Source: Candidatus Obscuribacterales bacterium
GTDB taxonomy: Bacteria; Cyanobacteriota; Vampirovibrionia; Obscuribacterales; Obscuribacteraceae
Length of the DNA: 44,459 bases
Assembly (NCBI GenBank): GCA_019752635.1
Contig: JAIELX010000024.1
Location: 1-44,459 of the forward strand
Reading direction: 5' to 3'
Positions 6,700-15,093 of the stretch are shown here, piece after piece. A program made the translations under genes and the position numbers. Numbering within the stretch: the first letter of the stretch is position 1; every line of letters starts with the position of its first letter. The notes under the pieces are model-generated. The model was given only the letters and a program-made list of their open reading frames with translations, was not told the origin of the DNA and searched no databases.

Positions 6700-7392
6700 T
6701 CACCTCTTGCGCGCGCGATAACGGCGTTGCTTGTCCGCAAGATATTGCGGATCCTTGAGTTGTTTAACCATCTGAAATGTCGCAAACCTGCAAGCATCAG
6801 AGCAAAACTTACCTTTGCTCCCGAGAAAGAAATCAGCACATCGATGAACATCGGCGGATTCCTGAAGACTCTCTTCTACAAGAATCGGAATCTCGCAGCG
6901 CCACTCAATCTCGCGATGGATACTAACTCCGTGAGCCGGACTGATGGTCTTCATCGCCTGATCGCGAAAGAGCCCTTCGCATCGCGCAAGATCAAACGGG
7001 CGCCCCGCCTGCACATCCCCAACGTAGGTGCAAAATTGCACCAGCGCCGTCTCGCCAATTGACTGCAACAGCTCATCGTGCCCAGGTCCACGCGGCAACG
7101 CTCTGAACAGTGGTAGCCCACCAAGTTCATTTTGAAATCCGAGGCGAACACTTTCAACTTTGTGGTTCATAGCCTCCAGTCTGATTTCTCGGGAAAAATG
7201 CAACTCTTGCAGCAAGTCACGCATGTCGTTGAGTACCTGAATGAAATCGCTCACCGCATTTGCCGACAGCTCCACGCGTTTTCCCGCAAGATTGCTCACC
7301 CAACTCGAAACATCGTCCGGCTTCGTCCAGACTGTCTGTTCATTTAGTATGTGAATCCAGCTTATAGTCGTTGGTAACTTTTGGGGCGACAT
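6700..7392 (-). CDS. CGNR-like zinc-finger protein, putative transcriptional regulator
   Basis: 230 residues from the ATG at 7392, chosen for the AGGAGA eight or so bases upstream; the frame stays open a further 60 codons but crosses palindromic operator-like DNA. The N-terminal part is helical and unrecognised. The C-terminus has a Cys cluster (C185, C197, C201 in RCADFF...KFCSDACRF) followed by a very basic tail (KQRRYRARKR), the arrangement of CGNR-type zinc fingers, which are usually DNA-binding. It is divergent from the MATE gene with large palindromes between, so autoregulation and control of the exporter are plausible. The regulator role is inferred from fold type and context. Confidence 0.7.
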   Translation of the reverse strand: MSPQKLPTTISWIHILNEQTVWTKPDDVSSWVSNLAGKRVELSANAVSDFIQVLNDMRDLLQELHFSREIRLEAMNHKVESVRLGFQNELGGLPLFRALPRGPGHDELLQSIGETALVQFCTYVGDVQAGRPFDLARCEGLFRDQAMKTISPAHGVSIHREIEWRCEIPILVEESLQESADVHRCADFFLGSKGKFCSDACRFATFQMVKQLKDPQYLADKQRRYRARKR

Positions 7393-7431
7393 GGGGATTC
7401 TCCTGCGAGATCTCAAGAAGAATGGTTGACC

Positions 7432-7449
7432 ACCACGCACGTGCGTGGT
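7432..7449. promoter_or_regulatory. 18-bp perfect palindrome, candidate operator
   Basis: ACCACGCACGTGCGTGGT is its own reverse complement. It sits 40 bp upstream of the zinc-finger gene start and about 130 bp before the MATE gene, in the divergent intergenic region. Confidence 0.6.
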
Positions 7450-7490
7450 AATGTTACAACGCTCATTCGTTGTAATCAGTATAACATTAC
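7448..7490. promoter_or_regulatory. Nested inverted repeats, candidate operator
   Basis: The outer arms GTAATGTTA (7448-7456) and TAACATTAC (7482-7490) enclose inner arms TTACAACG (7454-7461) and CGTTGTAA (7468-7475). All arms are perfect. This is adjacent to the 18-bp palindrome and likely forms a composite regulatory site. Confidence 0.55.
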
Positions 7491-7576
7491 AGAACAGCCG
7501 AGGATCCCTTCTTTTCGGCAGATGCAGCTTGCCTGCGATCCAAGCCGGAGCTAACTTTTCAGCGGAGAACATCTAA

Positions 7577-8974
7577 ATGTCGGACACACATCCTGCCGGC
7601 GGGCTACCGCATGCCCTAACCACTCAGTCGCCACTGAAGCAGGTCTGGAATCTCTTCCTCCCGCTCCTCCTTTACTACGTGATCAGCTCGCTTGTAGGCA
7701 TCACAGACATGTACCTTGCCGGAGACCTGGGAAGCGAGGCCCAAGCGGCGGTAGGAATCGGAGATCAGGTGATCTTCCTGGTTGTAGCGCTAGGCACGGG
7801 ACTTTGTACCGCGTGTTCATCGTTCGTCTCCCGTGCTATCGGAGCCGGAGACCACAAAAGAGCTTCAGAATATGCTCGCGACAGTTTGCTTCTCGCCGCG
7901 ATCATCGGATTGGCTGCCGGACTGGCCGGAATCGTCTTCGCCGAAGCGTTGATGGAGGCATTGAAGTGTAGCACTGCACTCAAGGCTCACGCGGTTCCCT
8001 ATATCCAAATTTGTTCGTTGGCAAACTGGCCGTTCGTCACTTTCATGTGCCAATCGGCGGTGCTAAGAGCCCTGGGTAAGGCGGACAGAGGCGCTATGAT
8101 TGGCGTGGTCAGCACTATTGTTAGCATCGTTGGCTCATTATTTGTCTTCTACGCCATTCCCGAACCGTTGGGACATTCATTGAGTTCGCTTGCAGCAGCC
8201 TGGATCTTTGGTGCATTCGCAGGCATGTTTTATGGAATATATCTTCTTAATCAACATCTCACCGCTTCACAGTCGAGTATGAGAGATCGGGCTGTCCGGT
8301 TGGTGGAACTGGCAAGGACAGCAATACCTGCTGTTGGTGGCGAGTTCGCATTTATAGCATCGAATTTTTATCGCTATTCGCTCATTGCCGGCATTCCAAG
8401 TTCAGAATCGCTACAAGCAGCCTGGACAATTCGACTCAAAGTTGAAGAAACTGTAGCAATACTACCTTTGATGGCACTCGCGTGTGCCGTCGCCGTAGTT
8501 GTCGGGCACCAGATTGGTGCGCGAAAGGGGAAAGACGTCGGAAAACTTTGCTGTCAAATCGCATCGATCGCAACTCTTTTGATGCTAATCCTCGGCACCG
8601 TGTTGGCCGCAGGAGCTGAACTTATCGCCGGTGTATTCACCAGTGATGCAGCAGCGCTGAAGTCAGCAATAATACTTCTGCAACCGTCCCCGATACTGCT
8701 TCCGGCCTGCGCAATCTGGTTCGTACTATCCGGTGGACTCGATGGTGCAGGCAATACAAAAACCACCGGATTCCTGAACTCGATTGACGCTGTAGGTGGA
8801 AGAATCATGCTCTCGGCAATTTGCATCGGCAACGGTGTGGCAGGACTGGCGTTTGCTTCAACGGTATCTTCCGTCATCACAGCGTCGTTCGCATTGATCT
8901 TATTCTTCCGATTTTTTCGCAAATTCGCGTCGATTCCAAGGACTCAACGTAAAACTGTTGTTGCGAGCGCCTAA
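7577..8974 (+). CDS. MATE family multidrug/toxin efflux transporter
   Basis: 465 residues with about twelve hydrophobic segments in two similar halves, typical in length for MATE (Na+- or H+-coupled) exporters. The first half carries LLLYYVISSLVGITDMYLAGDLGSEAQAAVG-like features (helix 1-2 of MATE proteins with the conserved D/A-G-LG pattern). The C-terminal half has LFVLSGGLDGAGNTKTTGF-like residues matching the usual G.L.G.G.T motif. It is divergent from the zinc-finger gene at 6700-7392 and likely regulated through the palindromes between them. The substrate cannot be predicted. Confidence 0.9.
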   Translation: MSDTHPAGGLPHALTTQSPLKQVWNLFLPLLLYYVISSLVGITDMYLAGDLGSEAQAAVGIGDQVIFLVVALGTGLCTACSSFVSRAIGAGDHKRASEYARDSLLLAAIIGLAAGLAGIVFAEALMEALKCSTALKAHAVPYIQICSLANWPFVTFMCQSAVLRALGKADRGAMIGVVSTIVSIVGSLFVFYAIPEPLGHSLSSLAAAWIFGAFAGMFYGIYLLNQHLTASQSSMRDRAVRLVELARTAIPAVGGEFAFIASNFYRYSLIAGIPSSESLQAAWTIRLKVEETVAILPLMALACAVAVVVGHQIGARKGKDVGKLCCQIASIATLLMLILGTVLAAGAELIAGVFTSDAAALKSAIILLQPSPILLPACAIWFVLSGGLDGAGNTKTTGFLNSIDAVGGRIMLSAICIGNGVAGLAFASTVSSVITASFALILFFRFFRKFASIPRTQRKTVVASA

Positions 8975-9054
8975 TCCCGATGCGCATTGCAATTCGACCA
9001 ATGCCGCCAAGATAGGTTCCAGAGCAAAATGCTTTGTGATTCTGTCCGCCTTAG

Positions 9055-11178
9055 TTAACGGTCTAACTCAGATAGATGGCGAAGGATCAAGGTGGAAGGA
9101 AGGCACTGGATCGATAGTTTTGAGTCTAAAAGCTCATACTTCACAGCAATACCAAGCAGTTCGCCATCGGAATTGAGTAGTGCTTCACCACCGACGGTTC
9201 TCCCACCGCGCGCTGTCGGTCTCAGTTTTACGTCCAAGAGATCCGCTCGTGCACCACTAATGTAACATTCCCTGCTACCAACGCCGCAGTTGAGGACGAG
9301 TTGATTCTGCTCGGTATCACCGAAGATCTCAGTAGATTTAGGAATTGTCGACGATAGGTCCAACCCCTCTCCGGGCAACCCTTCAGGCGGTTGGTAGACA
9401 GCAAGGTTCGCGAATGCTATCGACTTAACTAACTTCACCTTTCCGTAGGTGCGAGCAGGTACACCCACGGTAGGCCGTCCTCGCAATAGTAGCTCCCTGC
9501 TTTGACCGCTTGAATCGCGCAGTGCGGCGTAGCCGCCTTCGGACACGATGGAACCAGCAGCCTTAGCTGATTTCCAGCTGCTCGTCTCTAACGACGAGAT
9601 AAGCATTCGTTGATTTCCCGGGACTTGAACCAAGTTGCATTGCGCGCGAACTTCGTTCGTTAAGGGATCAACCAGATCAAAGAGGCAGCGCTGCACTTGT
9701 TTCCGCTTCTCATGACGACTAAATCTACGGGTCACCGCTGCAGCTAGACCGTCTGAGAATGGACGAACAGATAGGTAGCGCGGAGGAATAACAGTTTTCC
9801 CGCTCCTGTCGATAAAGCCCCATAGCTTGTTCACCAATACAGGTGCCAACCCTTCGGAAAAATCGCCTGCGCGTTCGAAGTTCGCTGGAATTACTAAGCG
9901 TCCACGCTTATCAATGAAGCCGTATTTTCCAGTGGCCGCAACCTTGACGCAGGCCAGTCCGTCGGAGAACGACCGAGCTTCCGAAAAATCCTTTCCGTCA
10001 ATGACTATCTGCCCTTTGGCATCCATGTACGAGGCTTTCCCGGCAAGGAGCGACAGTCCGTTGCTGTATGGCTCAGCCAATTCGGCATTAGGATTGGAGA
10101 ATTGTATTTCCCCTAGAGTATTTATCACCGAGTAGACCACGCGGAGCTCGGGTTCCTGCGTATCGCCCGCACAGCTTTCGCCGACGGGAGGTTGGTTGGT
10201 TAGCTCCGAAATTGTCGAGTCTGAAACACTTTCGCGATCATCCAACTTCGCAGAAAGATTCCCGCCTTGGCGCAGATCCCGCGAAAGTCCCGGACCAGCA
10301 GACGGTCGCTCGACTCCAGCCTTGTCAAAATGTCTCGAGGTCTCCGAGAAAGCCTGCTTCTGTCCGCCACCGACGATTGCAAGTTGTCGCACAGACGCTA
10401 GTTTTTCTGAAAACTGAGACGCGTACCCATAAACAGGTTCGATCACAAATTTGCCTGCTGAGTTGATGTATCCCCAAGACTTAGGTTTATCTTGCTCTGA
10501 AATGTCATCGCTGCCGATCCCTACCCTCACGCAGGAAAGTCCATCTGAAAAGTTTGACGCTGTTTCAAATTGTGGCTCGAGCAGCCACTTGCCTCTGCTG
10601 TCTATAAAGCCCCATTTCGCTACCAATTTTCCGGTCGATGATTGTGCCGGAATAGCTAGCACGGCGGCTAGTCCCTCACAGAATGGTTCAAACTTAGCAA
10701 GGGCAGGTCGCTCTCGCGAGAGGACTAATTGCAGGTTCGTACGACCAACAATCTTTCCACTCGTGTCTATTAGAGAAATGACTTGTTCTTTAGGGTCTTT
10801 CGACGGAAGAATTACTGGCGCAATGCCACCGGAGAAAGACTGAGCCCATGAGTAGGGACCAATAGATTCACTATTACTCTTGTCGATGAAAAATAGCCCC
10901 TGCGCTGAAGCGCACTTAGGATAAGGGGGATCAAAGTAATAGTTGATTCTGTAATTTGACCTTAGAGCCCTGCCATTATGAAAGTCCTTGCGTTCGTCAA
11001 ACGCATCGTGCTCTTCCATGGCGCGAACCCCTTTAATACAGGCTTTACCTGTTCTGTCGATGTAATCGTAAACGTAGAAGGCCTTCGCCGCAGAACAACA
11101 CACCGACGCCAAACAGATTGCCGCCACAGACATGTAAGTGGCAACCCTCGAATTTTGTGGACGGGCTTTGTGTGACAT
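9055..11178 (-). CDS. Secreted WG-repeat protein with degenerate trypsin-like C-terminus
   Basis: 707 residues from 11178; a second start at 11133 (residue 16, behind GAGGG) would give a tighter signal peptide ending around AAKA. Several WG repeats follow (pattern WGFID..GK.VI...F..A..FS.GLA.V), clear in roughly residues 150-260 and 380-480, separated by a Ser/Glu-rich linker. WG repeats form beta-propeller-like surfaces of unknown binding role. The last 130 residues hold NCGVGSRECYISGARADLLDVKL then GGEALLNSDGELLGIAVK, which resembles the end of trypsin-like proteases, but the GNSGG serine is replaced. The domain may be a non-catalytic relic or chance likeness. It is transcribed convergently with the MATE gene. 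Confidence 0.85.
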   Translation of the reverse strand: MSHKARPQNSRVATYMSVAAICLASVCCSAAKAFYVYDYIDRTGKACIKGVRAMEEHDAFDERKDFHNGRALRSNYRINYYFDPPYPKCASAQGLFFIDKSNSESIGPYSWAQSFSGGIAPVILPSKDPKEQVISLIDTSGKIVGRTNLQLVLSRERPALAKFEPFCEGLAAVLAIPAQSSTGKLVAKWGFIDSRGKWLLEPQFETASNFSDGLSCVRVGIGSDDISEQDKPKSWGYINSAGKFVIEPVYGYASQFSEKLASVRQLAIVGGGQKQAFSETSRHFDKAGVERPSAGPGLSRDLRQGGNLSAKLDDRESVSDSTISELTNQPPVGESCAGDTQEPELRVVYSVINTLGEIQFSNPNAELAEPYSNGLSLLAGKASYMDAKGQIVIDGKDFSEARSFSDGLACVKVAATGKYGFIDKRGRLVIPANFERAGDFSEGLAPVLVNKLWGFIDRSGKTVIPPRYLSVRPFSDGLAAAVTRRFSRHEKRKQVQRCLFDLVDPLTNEVRAQCNLVQVPGNQRMLISSLETSSWKSAKAAGSIVSEGGYAALRDSSGQSRELLLRGRPTVGVPARTYGKVKLVKSIAFANLAVYQPPEGLPGEGLDLSSTIPKSTEIFGDTEQNQLVLNCGVGSRECYISGARADLLDVKLRPTARGGRTVGGEALLNSDGELLGIAVKYELLDSKLSIQCLPSTLILRHLSELDR

Positions 11179-11221
11179 TTGTGTTCGGAGAAAGATACAG
11201 AGACATTATCGCACTTCCCTC

Positions 11222-11763
11222 ATGCGCAATTGCACCGGGCTATACCGATGCGCGCACTCCTTGATGCAGCTATTAAAACACTCATTGTCCGACGACTACG
11301 TTTGTTATTCGATTGTTATGCCTGTCACGGCACAGGATGCCTTCGATTCCACGGACGCAACCGGATGGCAATCCCACGCCACTGCAAACGTTACCGGTGC
11401 GCAAGCCATGCAGTTTGCGGCTGGCAATGCTGCGGCACTGCAATGCACCAAGAATAAAACGATCTGTCCTGTAGGCGCAGATGCTACAGCCCTGACGGGC
11501 GTTAGCACCTCCGGGACTGTTCGCGTCAGCAATCTAGCAAATGTAGAAGCGCTAATGAACTTCATTGCGAACGGAATTGAGATACAGGGGCTTGCGTGGG
11601 GTGGACCACTCATAGTGATAGGTTTCATGTGCATGTCTGCTGAAAGACAAGAAGCAATGCGCCGCATCATCCGGCGAGTGTCCGGAGCGCGGGCGGACTA
11701 GCCACGCCTGGCGTGGTCAACTGGCTCGTTGCCTCCGCGCGCGACGCCAATTCGTTCTCGTAA
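11222..11763 (+). pseudogene. Array copy 9: frameshifted relative of the secreted small protein
   Basis: From 11325 the frame reads TAQDAFDSTDATGWQ... and follows the array protein through GTVRVSNLANVEALMNFIANGIEIQGLAWGGP to RQEAMRRIIRRVSG, then hits a TAG at 11699-11701. A +1 shift near 11685 restores GGLATPG.VNWLVASARDANSFS up to a TAA at 11761-11763. The signal-peptide region is degraded (LSDDYVCYSIVMPVTAQ) and no good ribosome binding site exists. Many conserved residues are changed. It is a decayed copy, opposite in strand to the main array and just upstream of copy 8. Confidence 0.8.
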
Positions 11764-12078
11764 AATCTGAGGGCGCCTACCGCGCCTTATGAATAGGCTT
11801 AACGAAGCCCTCTGAAGCCGCATTGGAGGCGCGACAGATGCCTCCATTCTTGCGTGATCCAAAAGAGGGACGAGAAGACTGTGTGACTTGCGTGGTCATG
11901 TCGAAGACCATGACTTGTGAGTAGAGCACCATTACCAGAGACCGATGCCGGGTGACTTGCGGCAAATATACTCCTAGACCACTTTGAGTTATTGTTATCG
12001 TATCGACAAATACCGCGCTTCGCTCACGCACCTTACCAACTCCCGATTCCTGATTCCGCAACACTGGAGGTTCTCCCG
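11764..12078 (+). promoter_or_regulatory. Intergenic region upstream of array copy 8
   Basis: 315 bp without a gene. An imperfect inverted pair GTCATG / CATGAC surrounds 11900-11920, reminiscent of the array half site, but the fixed palindrome plus 3 bp plus -35 layout of P1-P7 is not present. GGAGG at 12066-12070 is the copy 8 Shine-Dalgarno. Confidence 0.4.
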
Positions 12079-12597
12079 ATGCGTTCTTTTTCTTTCTGCA
12101 AAATTCTTACTCGTACGATTATGGCAGCTGGTATCGTCTGCGCACTAACAGCCCCGGCACTCGCGCAAGACGCTTATGACTCGATGGCGGCTACCGGTAA
12201 TCAGACAAACAACACTGGAAACTCTACCGGCTCACAATCAGTACAGGGCGGCTTCACAAATGCACCAATGCTTCAAGGTGCGCAGAATGGAACAATTGGT
12301 CCGCAAGGCTCAGACGCCACCATCATCATGGGTGTCAATACAGCGGGAACCGTTCGAGTCAACAACCTCGCGAACCTGGAAGCGCTGCTCAATATTATCG
12401 CCAACGGCATGGAAATTCTCGGCATTGCCTGGGGCGGACCAACAATGATCTGGGGCTTCATGAACATGGCGGCAGGAACGCAAGACGCCATGAAGCGCAT
12501 CATCTGGGGAATGGGCGGTGTTACAGGCGGGTTGGCAACACCGGGCATGATCAACTGGTTGGTCGCCTCTTGTCGCGACGCGAACCTGTTTGCTTGA
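12079..12597 (+). CDS. Array copy 8: intact plus-strand secreted VirB2/TrbC-like small protein
   Basis: 172 residues from the ATG at 12079, set by GGAGG eight bases before it and by the signal peptide (residues 1-29, ending ALA before QDAYDS). The N/T/Q-rich part is diverged (GNSTGSQSVQGGFTNAPML), whereas residues from GVNTAGTVRVNN to MKRIIWG match the tandem copies exactly. It has one Cys near the C-terminus instead of two (PGMINWLVASCRD) and ends DANLFA. It has its own terminator. It is separated from the tandem block by 6 kb and inverted relative to it. Confidence 0.92.
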   Translation: MRSFSFCKILTRTIMAAGIVCALTAPALAQDAYDSMAATGNQTNNTGNSTGSQSVQGGFTNAPMLQGAQNGTIGPQGSDATIIMGVNTAGTVRVNNLANLEALLNIIANGMEILGIAWGGPTMIWGFMNMAAGTQDAMKRIIWGMGGVTGGLATPGMINWLVASCRDANLFA

Positions 12598-12625
12598 GCA
12601 CCACATCCGGCACCACGTTTTCTAG

Positions 12626-12660
12626 AGAGCAAGGTAACGAGGCCCCTTGCTCTTTCGTTA
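12626..12660 (+). terminator. Terminator of array copy 8
   Basis: Perfect 9-bp stem AGAGCAAGG / CCTTGCTCT with a 10-nt loop, followed by TTCGTT. It lies between copy 8 and the convergent gene ending at 12664, and may serve both. Confidence 0.7.
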
Positions 12661-12663
12661 ACG

Positions 12664-13986
12664 TTATCGCCGAGACTTGTTCAGGGCATCGCGTATCTTC
12701 GCTCTTAGCTCGTCCCTATGAGGATCTTGCGTGTCGTTGACGTTTTCGTTCCTCGCCTCGCTTGGTGGCGCGACAATGCGTTGGTCCGGGGCCGGTTGCT
12801 CGCCGTTCGAAAGAACTGGGCGAACGCGATCGATTAGCTTGTTTTGCGTGGCGACATGAATAGAGAGACTTGTCTGTCCATCCACTCCCGCAAATCTCAG
12901 CATATCCGCTGGAATGGTCGAAGGAACGAAGGTCGATTTGGGAGCAGCAAGTGCACCACCTGCGCGCGAAGCGCCCAGCACGGCAAACGCTCCCGGACTT
13001 TCGGCAAGCGGCGCTAGTGCCTTGGCGCCGTTTGGCACAGACAAAGCGACCTCGGATAGCGGCGAGGGAGGCGGTTCGTTGAATGGCTGATCGAGAATAG
13101 CAGCAACTTCATCCGAAAAGCGATGCCAGCCCAATCGTTTTGGTCCAGTCAAGCTCGATGGAACCGTTTCAATCGTCGGATTCAGATCTGCAGGAAGAGA
13201 CGCTGGTCTCGCTTCGACTATTTCAGGCAAGAAGCTTGAGGGTTTACCGCCACCCGGCAAAGTCCTTGGAAGCACCATCGCCTCGGCTGTGCCAGTCAGC
13301 CCGTCTGCCAACACTCGCGGTCTCGCTGCGACCACTTTGGCTAGCAACTCGGGCAGACGCGCGGCATTGACTGCAGAATCTTGTGCCAGAAAGTCTGGAA
13401 GTGCAGGTTCAGACGGCCGAGTCGGACGAATTGCTTGTTCGACCGCAAGACCGCGCGAATTCCCTAGTTTCATCGTAGGATCGAGTGCTGTTTCAGTAAT
13501 CACAGATGGAGCCGAAAGCGCTCCCATCGGAATCCGTCCTGCGACCTTATAACCGGCGTAGCCCGAAGCGAACATCACAGGATAGTCTACCAATGCGGTT
13601 CCCGCCATTCCGGCGATGGTGCCTTTGTTAACTTCAAGATTGGTCGGCGAGTTCCAAGTGTCGGCCATCGCTCCTATGCTTGGGATTCCTCGGCGAATGA
13701 CATCCACTCCCAGCGCAGCACCGAAACCATACGTCGCGACTTTCGCTACCGTGCCCCACCTCCCGCCAGCCCTGCGGGCCAGATTCAACCCGGCTCCTAA
13801 AAGCGCGCAACCTCCGACAGTCAATGCGGTGCTGCCTGGATTTTCGTACATTTCATTGAGCCGGTGCAACGCGCCAGCGGAGAGCCCGTCTCTTAGAAGC
13901 TCGGACTCTCGCTGTAACTTGTCGCCAAGCGATTCACGACCGTCGTTCAGTGGAGAAGCGAGTAAGTTTTCCACACGATCAGGCAT
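12664..13986 (-). CDS. Hypothetical protein with a glycine-rich hydrophobic N-terminal region
   Basis: 440 residues from the ATG at 13986, preceded by GAGGTGG at a normal distance; the frame is open 36 codons further upstream without a good site. Residues about 45-150 contain three weakly hydrophobic, Gly/Ala-rich segments (TVGGCALLGAGLNLA, VATYGFGAALGV, TALVDYPVMFASGYAGYKVAG), so membrane association is possible. The rest is Pro/Ala/Ser-rich and probably disordered, ending in a charged tail. No family is recognised. It is convergent with array copy 8. Confidence 0.7.
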   Translation of the reverse strand: MPDRVENLLASPLNDGRESLGDKLQRESELLRDGLSAGALHRLNEMYENPGSTALTVGGCALLGAGLNLARRAGGRWGTVAKVATYGFGAALGVDVIRRGIPSIGAMADTWNSPTNLEVNKGTIAGMAGTALVDYPVMFASGYAGYKVAGRIPMGALSAPSVITETALDPTMKLGNSRGLAVEQAIRPTRPSEPALPDFLAQDSAVNAARLPELLAKVVAARPRVLADGLTGTAEAMVLPRTLPGGGKPSSFLPEIVEARPASLPADLNPTIETVPSSLTGPKRLGWHRFSDEVAAILDQPFNEPPPSPLSEVALSVPNGAKALAPLAESPGAFAVLGASRAGGALAAPKSTFVPSTIPADMLRFAGVDGQTSLSIHVATQNKLIDRVRPVLSNGEQPAPDQRIVAPPSEARNENVNDTQDPHRDELRAKIRDALNKSRR

Positions 13987-14143
13987 ATGCCACCTCGCTG
14001 GTGCTCTGGACCGGATGCTGCCTGACACAATAATCCTACATGCTGAGATGAGACACCATGCGTGCTTACCGTCAGGGAATGCGGTTTTCATCATTTAGAG
14101 CGTATTCCAAGCTTGGTTCGCGATATGCGATGCGAATGGTGGG

Positions 14144-14218
14144 CAAGCGTTTCGGGAGCTTGCAAGCCTGCCCGACGCTTGGCTTCAGTTTGAATTTTTT
14201 ACTGCTATCAGTAAAAAA
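14144..14218 (-). terminator. Two stacked hairpins downstream of the DUF4388/ClpX-finger gene
   Basis: A perfect AT-rich stem TTTTTTACTG-CTAT-CAGTAAAAAA (14195-14218) begins 19 bp past the stop of the gene ending at 14237. A second, GC-rich inverted repeat follows (14144-14156 with 14171-14181). Together they likely end the 14237-17664 transcript. Confidence 0.5.
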
Positions 14219-14236
14219 TCAGGATCATGAGTCCAC

Positions 14237-15085
14237 TCAAATAAGCGCTTTCTCATCTTGCACCGCTCCGTTGACAACGCGCTGGTCTTCCAACTTTTGG
14301 ATGCGTGCACTTAATTTGTTAATTTGCCCGAGAAGAAGATCGAACATGGCGCTGAAATCGACGGACGACGCCTCTTTTCCGAACATGTCAGCAAACTTGA
14401 AGTCCGGCGACGACAATCTGTTAACTATTTCTGCTTCAATATCTTCCTCGGTAATCCGGTTTGTCATCATTGGACCTGCGCAGATAACTCGCCATTCGAC
14501 GCCATGCAGCGCCTGCGTCACGATCAAATCCAGCACATTGCTACGAACATCTTCTACTGATTCATCGACTGAAGCAGGAGTACTGTCCGTTTTTACCGGC
14601 TTCAAGTCAGTGGTTGAGAACAAGCGCTCGGACAATACTTCAGTGCAGAGTTCTACGCATTCGTCGCAGATTCTCACACCAGGTCCGGCGATTAGCATTG
14701 CCACATGCTCTCTGCTCTTGAAGCAAAACGAGCAGTTGTTATCGGACTTTCGATCGTTGTCTTGAGGACGATTGACCGCGCCCTTCAAGAGCAAGTTCAC
14801 CAAAGACTCCTTCACTTCGCCGGCTTCCTCCAACCAGGAAACGGACTCTTCGCTAAACGAGCAACTACCGATTTCGTTGTGTGCCATAGACAGGTAATCG
14901 AGCATTGCTTCATCACTGAAGCTTTCACAGCGTGCCCTGGCTGGCTTTCCTCCATCAAACAGAATAAAGATTCGACGATTGCCCGAAACGCATTCCAACG
15001 TGCCTGTGAGTTTGCGCATGTGAATGCTTTGAAGAACGGAAAAGACCTCCATGCGCTTCAAGCTGTCTTTGAAATCTTCTTCCAT
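14237..15085 (-). CDS. DUF4388(PATAN)-like domain fused to a ClpX-type C4 zinc finger
   Basis: 282 residues. The N-terminal ~100 residues have the DUF4388 pattern ([33 protein letters not shown]): a helix, then a beta pair ending in a D/G-G-K.A turn. Residues about 118-152 carry CSFC...[15 protein letters not shown], a close match to the zinc-binding domain of ClpX (CSFCGK..LIAGP.V.ICDECI.LC) with all four Cys present. No AAA+ ATPase follows. The remainder is a mixed segment and a short C-terminal coiled coil ([17 protein letters not shown]). In ClpX this finger dimerises and binds adaptors and substrates, so this protein may dock to such partners, which is inference. It starts 8 bp after the stop of the glycosyltransferase gene, suggesting one operon. 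Confidence 0.8.
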   Translation of the reverse strand: MEEDFKDSLKRMEVFSVLQSIHMRKLTGTLECVSGNRRIFILFDGGKPARARCESFSDEAMLDYLSMAHNEIGSCSFSEESVSWLEEAGEVKESLVNLLLKGAVNRPQDNDRKSDNNCSFCFKSREHVAMLIAGPGVRICDECVELCTEVLSERLFSTTDLKPVKTDSTPASVDESVEDVRSNVLDLIVTQALHGVEWRVICAGPMMTNRITEEDIEAEIVNRLSSPDFKFADMFGKEASSVDFSAMFDLLLGQINKLSARIQKLEDQRVVNGAVQDEKALI

Positions 15086-15093
15086 GCGCAGAC

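Noticed and set aside
11893..11925. A seeming array-type activator box before copy 8
   Set aside because: Only loose GTCATG/CATGAC arms are present. The dyad spacing, the 3-bp gap and the -35/-10 positions of P1-P7 do not match.
14195..14218. Link between the hairpin TTTTTTACTG/CAGTAAAAAA and the similar text near 98-125 as a dispersed repeat
   Set aside because: The shared stretch is short and AT-rich, and the left-edge version lacks the symmetrical arms, so chance is enough.
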